Source: Cohnella lupini
GTDB lineage: Bacteria; Bacillota; Bacilli; Paenibacillales; Paenibacillaceae
Direction of reading: 5' to 3'
DNA: 64,000 bases
NCBI RefSeq assembly: GCF_003386205.1
Contig: NZ_QRDY01000002.1
Coordinates: forward strand, 248,001 to 312,000
The notes beneath the pieces were generated by a model. The model was not told the DNA's origin, did no database searches, and was given only the letters and a program-made list of their open reading frames with translations. Made by a program: the position numbers and the translations under genes. This document shows, piece after piece, positions 45,972 through 55,344 of this stretch. The stretch's first letter is position 1; each line of letters begins with the position of its first letter.

Positions 45972-46961
45972 ATGAACGGTGCCTGTACGGCTACCGAATT
46001 GCTGATCGAGGGAATACAAGCCGTACGGCTGGAGAACGAATGGTTATGCGCCGCCGTTCTCGTCGGCAAAGGCACCGACATTTGGGAGCTCGTCTATAAA
46101 CCTCTGAATCTCGAACTGTTAATGAGAACGAAGAACGGCTTAACCCCTTATGAAGGGAGGGATTTTAGGGAGATAAGACTCGTTCATTATGCGGAAGGAT
46201 ATCCGGGAGGATGGCAGGAGATTATTCCGAACAGGGCGTTATTCGGTAGCGGCGAAGTAGGCGCGAGCGAGGAAGGGGAGTCCGCGGGCGTTCCATGGGA
46301 ATATCGTATCGATCGGGAGGACGGGCACGGCGTATCGCTGCATTGCCGGCTTTCGCTACCCTATACGCCTCTAACGGTGGAAAAGACGATCACCCTGAAG
46401 GCAGGGGAGCGCGCGATTCGCCTGACCGAACGGATCACGAATAGGGACGGCGACGTCGTTCATTTGATATGGACGCATCATCCGGCTTTCGGCGCTCCGT
46501 TCATCGGCGAGCGAGCAAAGGTCGTTCTTCCGAAGGACAGCATCGCGTTTAACGTCCTTCGCTACGAGAACAACCGGAGCGAGTCACTCGCGAGCTTCGA
46601 GGAGGAAATCACGTCGGTGACCCTTCCCGGCGGCAAGAGGAAAAACCTGCTGGAGATCGACCCGAGGAAGGCGGACGGGGAGGAGTGTTACATTCCTGTT
46701 CGAATTCCCGCGGAAGGCGAAGTAGGAATCGATAATCCCGATTTGAACGTGAAGCTGCGACTCGAATGGGATCGCGACGCTTTTCCTTGCCTGCGCTATT
46801 GGTCCAATAACGACGAAGGAAAATATACGGTGGCTTTGGAGCCGTCGACCTCCTGGTTTTCGGATATCCGGGATTGCATAAGACACGATAATTGCATTTC
46901 TCTCCAGCCTATGGAAGAACGGCAGTTTTGGTTGAAGATCGGCGTTGAGCAGTTGCAGTAA
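45972..46961 (+). CDS. Aldose 1-epimerase (galactose mutarotase)-like protein
   Basis: This 329-residue protein has the beta-sandwich signature of the mutarotase superfamily: GGWQEIIPN, LTERITNRDGDVVHLIWTHH with a candidate catalytic His and PAFG, and a late ALEPSTSWFSD with a candidate Glu. AAGGAG precedes the ATG at 45972; the longer frame from 45861 runs back into the GH42 gene and is rejected. It would interconvert anomers of the sugar released by the preceding beta-galactosidase. A sugar-binding, non-catalytic role is possible. Confidence 0.8.
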   Translation: MNGACTATELLIEGIQAVRLENEWLCAAVLVGKGTDIWELVYKPLNLELLMRTKNGLTPYEGRDFREIRLVHYAEGYPGGWQEIIPNRALFGSGEVGASEEGESAGVPWEYRIDREDGHGVSLHCRLSLPYTPLTVEKTITLKAGERAIRLTERITNRDGDVVHLIWTHHPAFGAPFIGERAKVVLPKDSIAFNVLRYENNRSESLASFEEEITSVTLPGGKRKNLLEIDPRKADGEECYIPVRIPAEGEVGIDNPDLNVKLRLEWDRDAFPCLRYWSNNDEGKYTVALEPSTSWFSDIRDCIRHDNCISLQPMEERQFWLKIGVEQLQ

Positions 46962-46996
46962 AGAGTTAGGTTTACGGAAATCATGCTCCCGAAGTT

Positions 46997-47012
46997 TGGG
47001 AAGCGCTTTCTT
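46997..47012 (+). promoter_or_regulatory. cre-like CcpA site before the 1391-residue secreted protein gene
   Basis: TGGGAAGCGCTTTCTT matches WTGNNARCGNWWWCAW at 14 of 16 positions, 43 bp before the ATG at 47055. It suggests that this gene has a promoter of its own. Confidence 0.5.
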
Positions 47013-47054
47013 GGAGATCTGTTCGTTAATCGAAACGATGGAGGTTGGTTGAAA

Positions 47055-50000
47055 ATGATAGCGAAAAGGAAATCGCAAAGTAAAAATATCGCCATTCTTC
47101 TCTTGGCGCTGCTCCTGGCGATTACCGGCACGCCGGTATTGCCGGCATCCGCCGAAGACGAACCCGTGCTAGTGAATTTATTGGCGCACGACTTGGATAC
47201 GGAGTTCGACGGAGGGTTAAGTCCGTTTACGATGGATGGTACCTCGACCGGAGGCTCTCAGCAGATCGTGCAAGTTAACGGAAACAACGCGCTGGAGCTT
47301 CGCGACGCTTCGCTTGGAGCGAACGCGGCCAGCAGCTTCTATTATCAGCAAACATCGGGTTCGCTGGTAACTCGCCTTAACCAGATTTATAACCAGCCGG
47401 TCGGGTCGCCCGCCGTCGATTTCATTCTGGAATACAAGCTGTTGCGAAGCGATGCCAGCGACATGATCGTAAGCAAGGATAATTATGCTTATATCCAATT
47501 AGGACCCTACGACAACGTCTTGATTCCCCGGTTTCCAACTCAAATGCCAAGCATAACCGGAACGGCGGCTTATACGAGCACCGTGCCGAACGAGCTCAAC
47601 ACGATTAACGATAGCGACATTCCCAGCTATCGCTTTCAAGTCGTGCCGAACGGCGGCCAGAAGACGATCACGAGCTTAAAGCTTGGATTCACCGTTCGCG
47701 TAAATACCGGAGGGACCGACGAAGCGTATATCGTCGACGACCTGGCGGTATATGAAGAGGTTCCCTATGCGGAAGCGGATGAAGAAGCGCCGACTATCCC
47801 AACCGGGCTAACGTACTCGGCGGAGACGGATACGAAGGTGAACCTCTCGTGGACGGCTTCGACGGACGATATCGGGGTAACGAGGTACGATATCTATCAG
47901 AACGGTACCTTGGCTGCGTTCGTAAGCGGTTCCACGACCAGCTATTCCGTAGTCGGATTGTCTCCGAATACGACTTACGACTACACCGTCAGAGCCCGGG
48001 ACGCGGCGGGGAACGTATCCGGTCACAGCAACGAAGTCACGGTGACGACGGATCCCTCGCCGGGCGGGCTGCCCGAGCCGTTCGGCAACCAGGATATCGG
48101 AAGCGTAGGCATCGCGGGAAGCGCGTCTTACGACGAATTAACGGACACCTATTCGTTGCAAGGCTCCGGAGCCGACATTTGGGGGACGGCCGACGCGTTC
48201 CAATACGCCTATCGGCCGTGGACGGGCGACGGCCAGATCGTTGCCCGCGTATCCGGCATCAGCAACGGGGTGGCATGGACCAAGACGGGAGTCATGATCC
48301 GGGAGAACGTATCCCCTCAATCGCGTCATGCGCTAGTGGCCGTCACGCCGAACAACGGAGTCGTCTTCAGCGACCGTCTGGAACCGGGCGGGGCTTCGAC
48401 TTTAGCGACGGGAACGACGGGAGTAACTGCCCCCTATTGGGTGAAGCTGGTGCGCGCGGGCAATTACGTCAGCTCGTACAGTTCGTATGACGGAACGACC
48501 TGGACTCTGATCAAGAAGGAGCTCGTGAATTTACCGCAAACGGTGTATTTCGGCCTGGCGCTTACTAGCCACTCCAATACCAGGTTGACCACGGCGACCT
48601 TCGATCATGTGGCCATCGGGGAAGTCCCGCCTCCGGAGAGCACGTTTGCACCGTTCCCGGGTACGCTCGAGACCCGTCAGCAATGGCTGTGGAACAAAGC
48701 GAAGTCGATGTCGGAAATAGGCGGACTACCGAACATCGTACAGATCGTGGCCCAAATTCTGGACAATCAGAACGTCGCCAACAACATGGGCAAGCTGGAT
48801 ACCATGTTCCAGACTTACGATTGGGAGCAATACAAGACGGTCGGAAAAATGTATGCGTATCTCATGCTCGGCGATCGGTTCGACAGTACGATGCTGGGCC
48901 ATGTCAGGGATTATTTTGCCGGATATGCCTACGCTAAACTTCCTCAAACCGAAAACTTGAGAATGAGCAACTATGCAACGGGCTATCTAGTCGGCCAATA
49001 CTTCCCGGATCTCGAGGATTTGAACGGGTCGTCCGGAGCCGCTTTGAAAAGCGCGAACAGGGCCAACGTCGAAGAAATGATCGACAAAGGCGTTCACGAG
49101 GGCTGGGCCGAGTATGAAAGCACGGAATATACGTACATGACCTATCTTTGCCTGAACGCCCTGTATCAATATACGGACGAACCGGATTTCAAACAGAAGA
49201 TCAAGATGGCGATGGATGTCATGTGGTTCGAATGGGCGAACGATTGGATTGACGGTACCTTCATATCCAGCGTGAGCAGGGCGAAGGGAGACAGCTCCTC
49301 CGCAAGCGATCCGTCATGGAGGGCGACGGACCATTCGGCCTTATCTTGGATGTATTTCGGAGCGCATCGCGCGCAGGAAGGCATCGGCGAGACGGATGCC
49401 ATGGTTCCCGCGTCCTACCGGCCGTATTTGGAATATTTGGCCCTGCTGATCGCGCCGGAGATGGAATACGCGCCGCCGGAAATGGCCGTTCGTATCGGAC
49501 AGTCAACGAAGGATTATACGTCGCGCAAGACGAACCTGCAAAATTCGAGCGGACGTAACTTGAAGGTATTCCGTCAGGCTTACGTGAAGCCGACTTGGGG
49601 AATCGCGACAGAGGTTACGTACAATCGGGTCGACAACTGGATCGAGGATCTTCCGGTCGTCCTTCGCTGGCAGTCGTCCGAGGCGAATCCGTTGTTCAGG
49701 GTAGTCGCCGACCAAGCCGACACTCCGATCGGCAATTACGATCAGCCGGATAACCATCGCGTCATGCAAGACGGCAAAACCGCAGTCGCCGTGTATAAAT
49801 CGTTGAAAGCGCCGGGAGCGAGCGATAGCGTTCTGACAGCGATGTTCCCGGATACCGGATCGATTCTGACCCGCAGCGAGCAATCCGGATGGGTATTCGC
49901 CGAGACGGAGCAAATGTATTTCGCCTTTAAGACGATCAAGCCGTACACCTGGCATTACCAAACGCCGACCGACCCGGCGAATAAGGTCAAGACGACGATT

Positions 50001-51230
50001 ACGCTTCATCCGACTAAGCAATTAACTTACAACTACAACATTCTTCGCAGCAAGGCGGATAAGAACGGTTGGGTGCTGGAAACGGCCGGGGTTTCCGAAT
50101 ACGCCGATTTTGCAGGCTTCAAGAATGCCATCCTGACGCAAACGTCGCTGGATAGCTCGCATATCGAAGAGGCTAACCCGCGCTTGATCTTTACGAACTT
50201 GAGCGGGGACGAATTGGATCTTACCTTCGATTTGGGATCGAGCGCTTATGCCAATACCCACAAAGTCAACGGCACCGCGATCGATTATTCTTCCTTTAAG
50301 CTATTCGACACGCCTTGGCTTCAGCAGGAGCCGAACGGCGAATTATTCGTCGCCTCGCAGGGCGGGGAAAGGCTGACCTATAATTTCGCGGATTGGACGA
50401 TTACGGAAAGCGATCCGAACGCTGTCGTCGGCGTCACGGGCGTAACGTTGAACCAACCGACGATAACGGTCGGGGCAGGCACGACGTCGACCCTGAGCGC
50501 CGCCGTGCAACCGGCGGACGCAACCAATAAAGCCGTCGCGTGGAGCTCCGGCAATCCGTCCGTCGCGACCGTTTCTTCCAATGGCACGGTGACGGGCGTG
50601 GCTCCGGGCACGGCTGTTATTACCGCCACTACGGACGACGGCTCCTTCACGGCGACCTCCACGGTGACCGTAGTCTACGAGCCGCTGTTCGAGGAAGGCT
50701 TCGCAGGCGGTCTGGGCAATTGGGATCTGTTCGGTAGCACCGCTTGGCAAATCCAAGGCAGCGGATCGACGGCTAAGCTTAACGGCTCCACCACGCTGAC
50801 CGGGCCTCAACGGGCGGTTGTCAAGACTTCTTCGCTTGCGTATAGCACGCAGGATTACAGCTTGGCCTTCACGGCGGCTTCGGATCGTTTCCGTATGCTG
50901 TTCCGCTATTCTTCCGGAACGAGCTATTATTTCTTGGAATTCAAAAGCTCCGATATCGTGGAGCTGTGGAAGTATCCGAATACGTCCACGCCGGCGCAGG
51001 TGGGGACGGCGATCGATATCGGAACGGTAATCCCGGGCTTCGATATGACCGCCAGTCATTCTTATCGCATCGACGTAGACGGAGACGATTTCGGTCTCTA
51101 CATCGACGGCACGTTGATCACGACCTTCACGGACTCTACGTTAACGGCCGGCGGAGTCGGATTCTCGGTAAAAAGCGTAGGCCCGGCCGTTAATCTACTG
51201 GTCGACGAGGTATCGGTATTGCCTTTGTAA
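47055..51230 (+). CDS. Large secreted multidomain protein with an unassigned helical catalytic core
   Basis: This 1391-residue exported protein has a signal peptide ending near residue 32 (ASAED). In order, the regions are: an N-terminal beta domain (about 35-240), a fibronectin type III domain (about 243-335, with NLSWTASTDD and DAAGNVSGHS), and a concanavalin-like module (about 342-525). A core of about 580 residues follows (530-1115), helical first (EYESTEYTYMTYLCLNALYQ) and then beta-rich, like the toroid-plus-sandwich folds of polysaccharide lyases and some hydrolases. A BIG2 domain (about 1120-1208) and a C-terminal module shared with the protein at 57099 complete it. The family of the core was not recognised. 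The ATG at 47055 has GGAGG upstream; the longer frame from 46983 would place a cre-like site in coding sequence. Confidence 0.8.
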   Translation: MIAKRKSQSKNIAILLLALLLAITGTPVLPASAEDEPVLVNLLAHDLDTEFDGGLSPFTMDGTSTGGSQQIVQVNGNNALELRDASLGANAASSFYYQQTSGSLVTRLNQIYNQPVGSPAVDFILEYKLLRSDASDMIVSKDNYAYIQLGPYDNVLIPRFPTQMPSITGTAAYTSTVPNELNTINDSDIPSYRFQVVPNGGQKTITSLKLGFTVRVNTGGTDEAYIVDDLAVYEEVPYAEADEEAPTIPTGLTYSAETDTKVNLSWTASTDDIGVTRYDIYQNGTLAAFVSGSTTSYSVVGLSPNTTYDYTVRARDAAGNVSGHSNEVTVTTDPSPGGLPEPFGNQDIGSVGIAGSASYDELTDTYSLQGSGADIWGTADAFQYAYRPWTGDGQIVARVSGISNGVAWTKTGVMIRENVSPQSRHALVAVTPNNGVVFSDRLEPGGASTLATGTTGVTAPYWVKLVRAGNYVSSYSSYDGTTWTLIKKELVNLPQTVYFGLALTSHSNTRLTTATFDHVAIGEVPPPESTFAPFPGTLETRQQWLWNKAKSMSEIGGLPNIVQIVAQILDNQNVANNMGKLDTMFQTYDWEQYKTVGKMYAYLMLGDRFDSTMLGHVRDYFAGYAYAKLPQTENLRMSNYATGYLVGQYFPDLEDLNGSSGAALKSANRANVEEMIDKGVHEGWAEYESTEYTYMTYLCLNALYQYTDEPDFKQKIKMAMDVMWFEWANDWIDGTFISSVSRAKGDSSSASDPSWRATDHSALSWMYFGAHRAQEGIGETDAMVPASYRPYLEYLALLIAPEMEYAPPEMAVRIGQSTKDYTSRKTNLQNSSGRNLKVFRQAYVKPTWGIATEVTYNRVDNWIEDLPVVLRWQSSEANPLFRVVADQADTPIGNYDQPDNHRVMQDGKTAVAVYKSLKAPGASDSVLTAMFPDTGSILTRSEQSGWVFAETEQMYFAFKTIKPYTWHYQTPTDPANKVKTTITLHPTKQLTYNYNILRSKADKNGWVLETAGVSEYADFAGFKNAILTQTSLDSSHIEEANPRLIFTNLSGDELDLTFDLGSSAYANTHKVNGTAIDYSSFKLFDTPWLQQEPNGELFVASQGGERLTYNFADWTITESDPNAVVGVTGVTLNQPTITVGAGTTSTLSAAVQPADATNKAVAWSSGNPSVATVSSNGTVTGVAPGTAVITATTDDGSFTATSTVTVVYEPLFEEGFAGGLGNWDLFGSTAWQIQGSGSTAKLNGSTTLTGPQRAVVKTSSLAYSTQDYSLAFTAASDRFRMLFRYSSGTSYYFLEFKSSDIVELWKYPNTSTPAQVGTAIDIGTVIPGFDMTASHSYRIDVDGDDFGLYIDGTLITTFTDSTLTAGGVGFSVKSVGPAVNLLVDEVSVLPL

Positions 51231-51292
51231 GATTATCGGGTGTCTTGTCGGCACGATAGGGGCAAACGGGGTGACTCTGGGGCACGATTGGG

Positions 51293-51369
51293 GCGAGATG
51301 CTCGAAATATTCGAGTAACAGGTGTCTGCAGAGGTACTTTGGGAGCGAGATGTTCGAAATATTCGAGTG
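51293..51369. repeat. Two 25-bp direct repeats, each holding a palindrome
   Basis: Copies at 51293-51317 and 51345-51369 are 52 bp apart and match at 23 of 25 positions. Each contains TTCGAA or TCGAA-ATA-TTCGA, a near-perfect palindrome. A smaller repeat, GCACGAT, occurs at 51251 and 51282. The region lies between the 1391-residue protein gene and the GH36 gene. A paired operator is possible. Confidence 0.7.
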
Positions 51370-51396
51370 AGTAACCGTAAAGGATTCATAGGAAAG

Positions 51397-51436
51397 TCGG
51401 ATGCCGTCCTTGATCGGAGGGCATCCGATCTTCTCT
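51397..51436 (+). terminator. Terminator hairpin upstream of the GH36 gene
   Basis: A 9-bp stem (51397-51405 with 51420-51428) has a 14-nt loop and is followed by TCTTCTCT. Confidence 0.6.
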
Positions 51437-51515
51437 ACATAAGCCGGCAAGCGCGAAGTTGCGAAGGTTGGGCTACCTTTTTGTTGCCAAAATTCAAACT
51501 GGAGGGATATGCATC

Positions 51516-53288
51516 ATGTCGATCGTACGAGAAGAAAGACGGCTTAGCTATCAATTGACGGGAGCGGACGATAGATTCAGGTCGTCCTTCTTCGTGGAAT
51601 ATCCGGAGGAAGGAATCGAGCTCGTCCATATTCGCATCGAGGCGGATACGCCGGAGTCGCCGCCGGTATTCCGGTTGTCCTGGCAACGACCGAACGTCGA
51701 TATCCAAGGCGTATGGCATCCGAACGGCTACCGTAACCGCGGTATCGCCCCGGATTGGACCAAAGGCTACGCCAGCAAATCCACGAGCTCGGCGCCGGTC
51801 GTTTGCTTGTTCGGCGGCTCCGGCCGCAGCAGAATGACGTTCGCGTTCTCCGATACGCTGAATCCGGTCGTCTGCAAAGCGGGAATCAACGAAGAATCGG
51901 CCGATTTCCATTGCTCGGTCTCGTTGTTCGAGGAACCGACCTCGCCGCTGGTCGTCTACGAAGCGACGCTTAGAGTGGATCTTCGGGATAAGGCTTATTA
52001 CGAATGCCTGAACGAAGTGCAGGAGTGGTGGAGCGGACTTCCGGGCTTGACGCCGTCCGCCGTTCCCGCCGCCGCGCGCGAGCCGATGTATTCGACGTGG
52101 TATAGCCTGCATCAGGACGTGGAGCCGGAAGCGATAGAGGAGCAATGTCGCCTGGCGAAGGCAATCGGCTGCGAAACCGTCATCGTGGACGACGGCTGGC
52201 AAACGAACAACAGCGAGCGCGGCTATGCCTATTGCGGGGATTGGGAAGTATGCGAGGAGAAAATTCCGGATATGAAAGCCCATGTGGAACGCGTTCATGC
52301 GCTGGGCATGAAATACGTGCTTTGGTATTCCGTGCCTTTCGTCGGCGTGCATAGCAAGGCATGGGATCGTTTCCGCGACAAGATGTTATACACGATCGAT
52401 GCCCGCGGCTGGGGAATCGTCGATCCTCGATTCCCGGACGTACGCGAATATTTAATCGGCATTTACGAGAAGGCGATGCTCGATTGGGGCTTGGACGGCT
52501 TCAAGCTGGATTTTATCGATAGCTTTAACCTGCCCGAGGACCAGAAGCACGAATTCGGCGGCGGCCGGGACTACGTGTCGGTACCGGAAGCGGTCGACCG
52601 GCTTATGTCCGACATCATGGCTCGGTTAAGCGCGATTAATCCGGAGGTGATGATCGAATTCCGCCAAGCCTACGTAGGGCCTTACATGCGCAAATACGGG
52701 AATATGTTCAGGGCGGCGGATTGCCCGAACGATTCCGTCGAGAATAGGGTGCGAACCCTCGATATCCGGCTGCTTTGCGGCAATACGGCGGCCCATGCGG
52801 ACATGCTCATGTGGCACCCGGAAGAGCCCTCGGAGAGCGCCGCGCTTCAGTTGATCAACGTCCTGTTCTCCGTGCCGCAAATATCCGTCCGGCTCGATCG
52901 GCTGCCGAAAGAGCATCTGGATATGGTCGCGTATTGGCTCGGCTTCTGGAACGAGCATCGCGCCGTTCTGCTGGATGGCCGTTTGGAGCCCCATCATCCG
53001 GAGCTGATGTATCCGCTTGTCCTGGCGAGCGACGAGAGCAAGCTGATCGCGGCCGTCTATCATCGCACGGTCATCGCGTTAGACCGGGAGCTGCCCGGTA
53101 CGGTTATTCTCGTAAACGGCACCCGGAGCGACAGCGTGTTCATCGAGCTGGACAGGGATGCAGGGAGCCGGCAAATCGAGGTTAAAGACTGCCAAGGAAA
53201 CGTGGTCCTCAGCTCGGAGATCACACTCTACGCGGGAGTTCACCGAATTGAGGTTCCGCCGTCCGGAGCCGTAACCCTTGTCGATTAA
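51516..53288 (+). CDS. GH36-type alpha-galactosidase (cytoplasmic)
   Basis: This 590-residue enzyme without a signal peptide has the GH36/clan GH-D barrel. IVDDGWQ lies at an early strand, the nucleophile is D332 in DGFKLDFID, and the candidate acid/base is D402 in RAADCPND. A beta-sandwich precedes the barrel and a small beta domain ends the protein. GGAGGG precedes the ATG at 51516. It would remove alpha-galactose from imported oligosaccharides such as galactomannan or raffinose-type fragments. It is a single gene between a terminator hairpin and the next importer operon. Confidence 0.88.
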   Translation: MSIVREERRLSYQLTGADDRFRSSFFVEYPEEGIELVHIRIEADTPESPPVFRLSWQRPNVDIQGVWHPNGYRNRGIAPDWTKGYASKSTSSAPVVCLFGGSGRSRMTFAFSDTLNPVVCKAGINEESADFHCSVSLFEEPTSPLVVYEATLRVDLRDKAYYECLNEVQEWWSGLPGLTPSAVPAAAREPMYSTWYSLHQDVEPEAIEEQCRLAKAIGCETVIVDDGWQTNNSERGYAYCGDWEVCEEKIPDMKAHVERVHALGMKYVLWYSVPFVGVHSKAWDRFRDKMLYTIDARGWGIVDPRFPDVREYLIGIYEKAMLDWGLDGFKLDFIDSFNLPEDQKHEFGGGRDYVSVPEAVDRLMSDIMARLSAINPEVMIEFRQAYVGPYMRKYGNMFRAADCPNDSVENRVRTLDIRLLCGNTAAHADMLMWHPEEPSESAALQLINVLFSVPQISVRLDRLPKEHLDMVAYWLGFWNEHRAVLLDGRLEPHHPELMYPLVLASDESKLIAAVYHRTVIALDRELPGTVILVNGTRSDSVFIELDRDAGSRQIEVKDCQGNVVLSSEITLYAGVHRIEVPPSGAVTLVD

Positions 53289-53359
53289 TGCGACTTTTCA
53301 CGGGTGTTATCGTTCTTCGCTCCGGTTTTCCGACCTTCCGCTTTCAGATAAGCTAGCTA

Positions 53360-53375
53360 TTGTAAGCACTTTCAT
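53360..53375 (+). promoter_or_regulatory. cre-like CcpA site before the fifth importer operon
   Basis: TTGTAAGCACTTTCAT matches WTGNNARCGNWWWCAW at 15 of 16 positions, 40 bp before the permease start. Confidence 0.6.
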
Positions 53376-53414
53376 CGACAGAGTGCGCTAGAGAGATGAT
53401 AGGAGGAAAACAGG

Positions 53415-54368
53415 ATGGAGCTGGCAACCAAGAGTACGACCCGCAAGAGCTCGCCGCGGCTTGAAGTGAAATTCAGGCGAATATGGAAGTTCAAGCTGCT
53501 GTACGTGCTGTTGCTACCCGCATTCGCATGGGTATTCATTTTCGACTATCTTCCGCTGTACGGGGTTAGCATCGCGTTCATGGATTACAACGTTATCCAG
53601 GGCTTCCCGGGAAGCAGTTGGGCCGGACTCAAGCATTTCAACATGTTGTTCGAGTCCGACATGTTTCTCAACGCTTTCAAGAACACGCTGATCATCAGCC
53701 TGTACAAAATGATAAGCGGATTCATTTGTCCGATCCTGCTGGCGCTTGCGCTTAACGAGATCCGGACGGTCTGGTTCAAGAAGACGCTGCAAACCGCGGT
53801 CTACTTGCCAAGGTTCGTGTCGTGGGTCGTTTACGGAGGAATCATTACGATCCTGCTGTCCCCGGAAACCGGAATCATCAACAAGTTCATCGAGTTTTTC
53901 GGAGGAAAGCCCGCTTACTTGCTCGTCGAGCCGAACTACTTCCGAGCGATCCTCGTCGTTACCGACGCCATGAAAGAGATGGGATGGGCAGCGATCATCT
54001 ATATCGCCGCCATCGCCGGATTAAATCCCGAGGTATACGAAGCGGCTATCGTGGACGGAGCGACCCGGTTCAAGCGGATCATCCATGTCACGTTGCCGGG
54101 GATTACCAGCACGATCGTCGTTATTTTCATCCTCAGAGTCGGTTACGTCATGAGCGCCGGTTTGGATCAGGTCATCAACCTGTACAACCCGATGGTGTTC
54201 GAGGTCGGAGACATTCTGGATACCTACATCTACCGGGTGGGAATCGAGCAATTCAATCTTAGCCTTGCCGCGGCAGCCGACGTCATCAAAGGCGTCATCG
54301 GACTCTTGCTGGTGCTGACCGCCAACCATATCGCCAAGCGAATCAATCCCGATTCGGGCATTTTCTGA
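53415..54368 (+). CDS. Carbohydrate ABC permease, LplB type
   Basis: This 317-residue membrane protein has a basic N-terminal tail, six segments and the EAA loop YEAAIVDGATRFKRIIHVTLP. The first segment is LLYVLLLPAFAWVFIFDYLP. TAGGAGG precedes the ATG. It starts the fifth importer operon, 17 bp before its partner. Confidence 0.93.
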   Translation: MELATKSTTRKSSPRLEVKFRRIWKFKLLYVLLLPAFAWVFIFDYLPLYGVSIAFMDYNVIQGFPGSSWAGLKHFNMLFESDMFLNAFKNTLIISLYKMISGFICPILLALALNEIRTVWFKKTLQTAVYLPRFVSWVVYGGIITILLSPETGIINKFIEFFGGKPAYLLVEPNYFRAILVVTDAMKEMGWAAIIYIAAIAGLNPEVYEAAIVDGATRFKRIIHVTLPGITSTIVVIFILRVGYVMSAGLDQVINLYNPMVFEVGDILDTYIYRVGIEQFNLSLAAAADVIKGVIGLLLVLTANHIAKRINPDSGIF

Positions 54369-54385
54369 GGAGGGGAAGCGAAACT

Positions 54386-55261
54386 ATGAAGCTAACAGGC
54401 GGCGAGAAGGCCTTCGTTACGACCAACTATATCGTTCTGACGCTATTGACTCTAATCATCGTTCTTCCGTTCTGGTACGTCATTTCGGTATCGATAACTC
54501 CCTATCATATATTCAGCGAGAAGGACGGGATGGTGCTGTTCCCGACTTCCTTCAGCTTCGAATACTACGAATACCTGCTTCAGAAGGGCTCGTTGATCTA
54601 CGGCTCTTACGGCAACACAATCCGCAATACGGCGGGAGGAGTCCTGCTAGCCCTGTTCCTTACGGCTACCGTGGCTTACGCGCTGGCGGAGAAGAAGCTG
54701 CCCGGCCGGAAAATCTTCATTCTCTACTTCGTGTTCACGATGCTTTTTAAGGGGGGATTGATTCCCACCTATATCACGATCAAGCAACTGGGACTATTAA
54801 ATACGAACTACGTTCTCATATTGGTAATGGCTTTCAGCGCGTTCAACATGATCATCATGAAGTCGTTCTTCGAGGGAATACCGGAAAGCTTGAGGGAGTC
54901 CGCCTCGATCGACGGGGCATCCGAGTTTCGAATCCTATGGCGGATCATTCTTCCGCTGTCCATGCCGGTTATCGCATCGGTCGGGCTTCTGTACATGGTC
55001 GTCTATTGGAACGATTTCTTTAACGCATTGCTCTACGTGACCGATTGGAGCAAAGCGCCCGTGCAGCTCGTGCTCCGTTCCATCATCAGCAGCTCCAGCC
55101 TTCCGCCCGAGCTTCTCGAAGCCGCGGGAAGAACGCCGCCGCCGACGATCGGAATCCAGATGTCCGCCATCGTTATCGTGGCGTTGCCTATGCTGATCAT
55201 CTATCCGCTGATCCAGAAATATTTCGATCAAGGCATGATGGTCGGCTCGGTCAAAGGTTAG
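54386..55261 (+). CDS. Carbohydrate ABC permease, YtcP type
   Basis: This 291-residue partner permease has six segments, the EAA loop RESASIDGASEFRILWRIILP and the terminal YFDQGMMVGSVKG. GAGGAGGGG precedes the ATG. It acts with the LplB-type protein and the lipoprotein that follows. Confidence 0.93.
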   Translation: MKLTGGEKAFVTTNYIVLTLLTLIIVLPFWYVISVSITPYHIFSEKDGMVLFPTSFSFEYYEYLLQKGSLIYGSYGNTIRNTAGGVLLALFLTATVAYALAEKKLPGRKIFILYFVFTMLFKGGLIPTYITIKQLGLLNTNYVLILVMAFSAFNMIIMKSFFEGIPESLRESASIDGASEFRILWRIILPLSMPVIASVGLLYMVVYWNDFFNALLYVTDWSKAPVQLVLRSIISSSSLPPELLEAAGRTPPPTIGIQMSAIVIVALPMLIIYPLIQKYFDQGMMVGSVKG

Positions 55262-55344
55262 AAAGCTCGTTTATTGCTCGTCCATTACCATCGGTTTATC
55301 CCCCAAGGGTAAATATAAAGTTAAATCCAGGAGGTCATAAGTAC

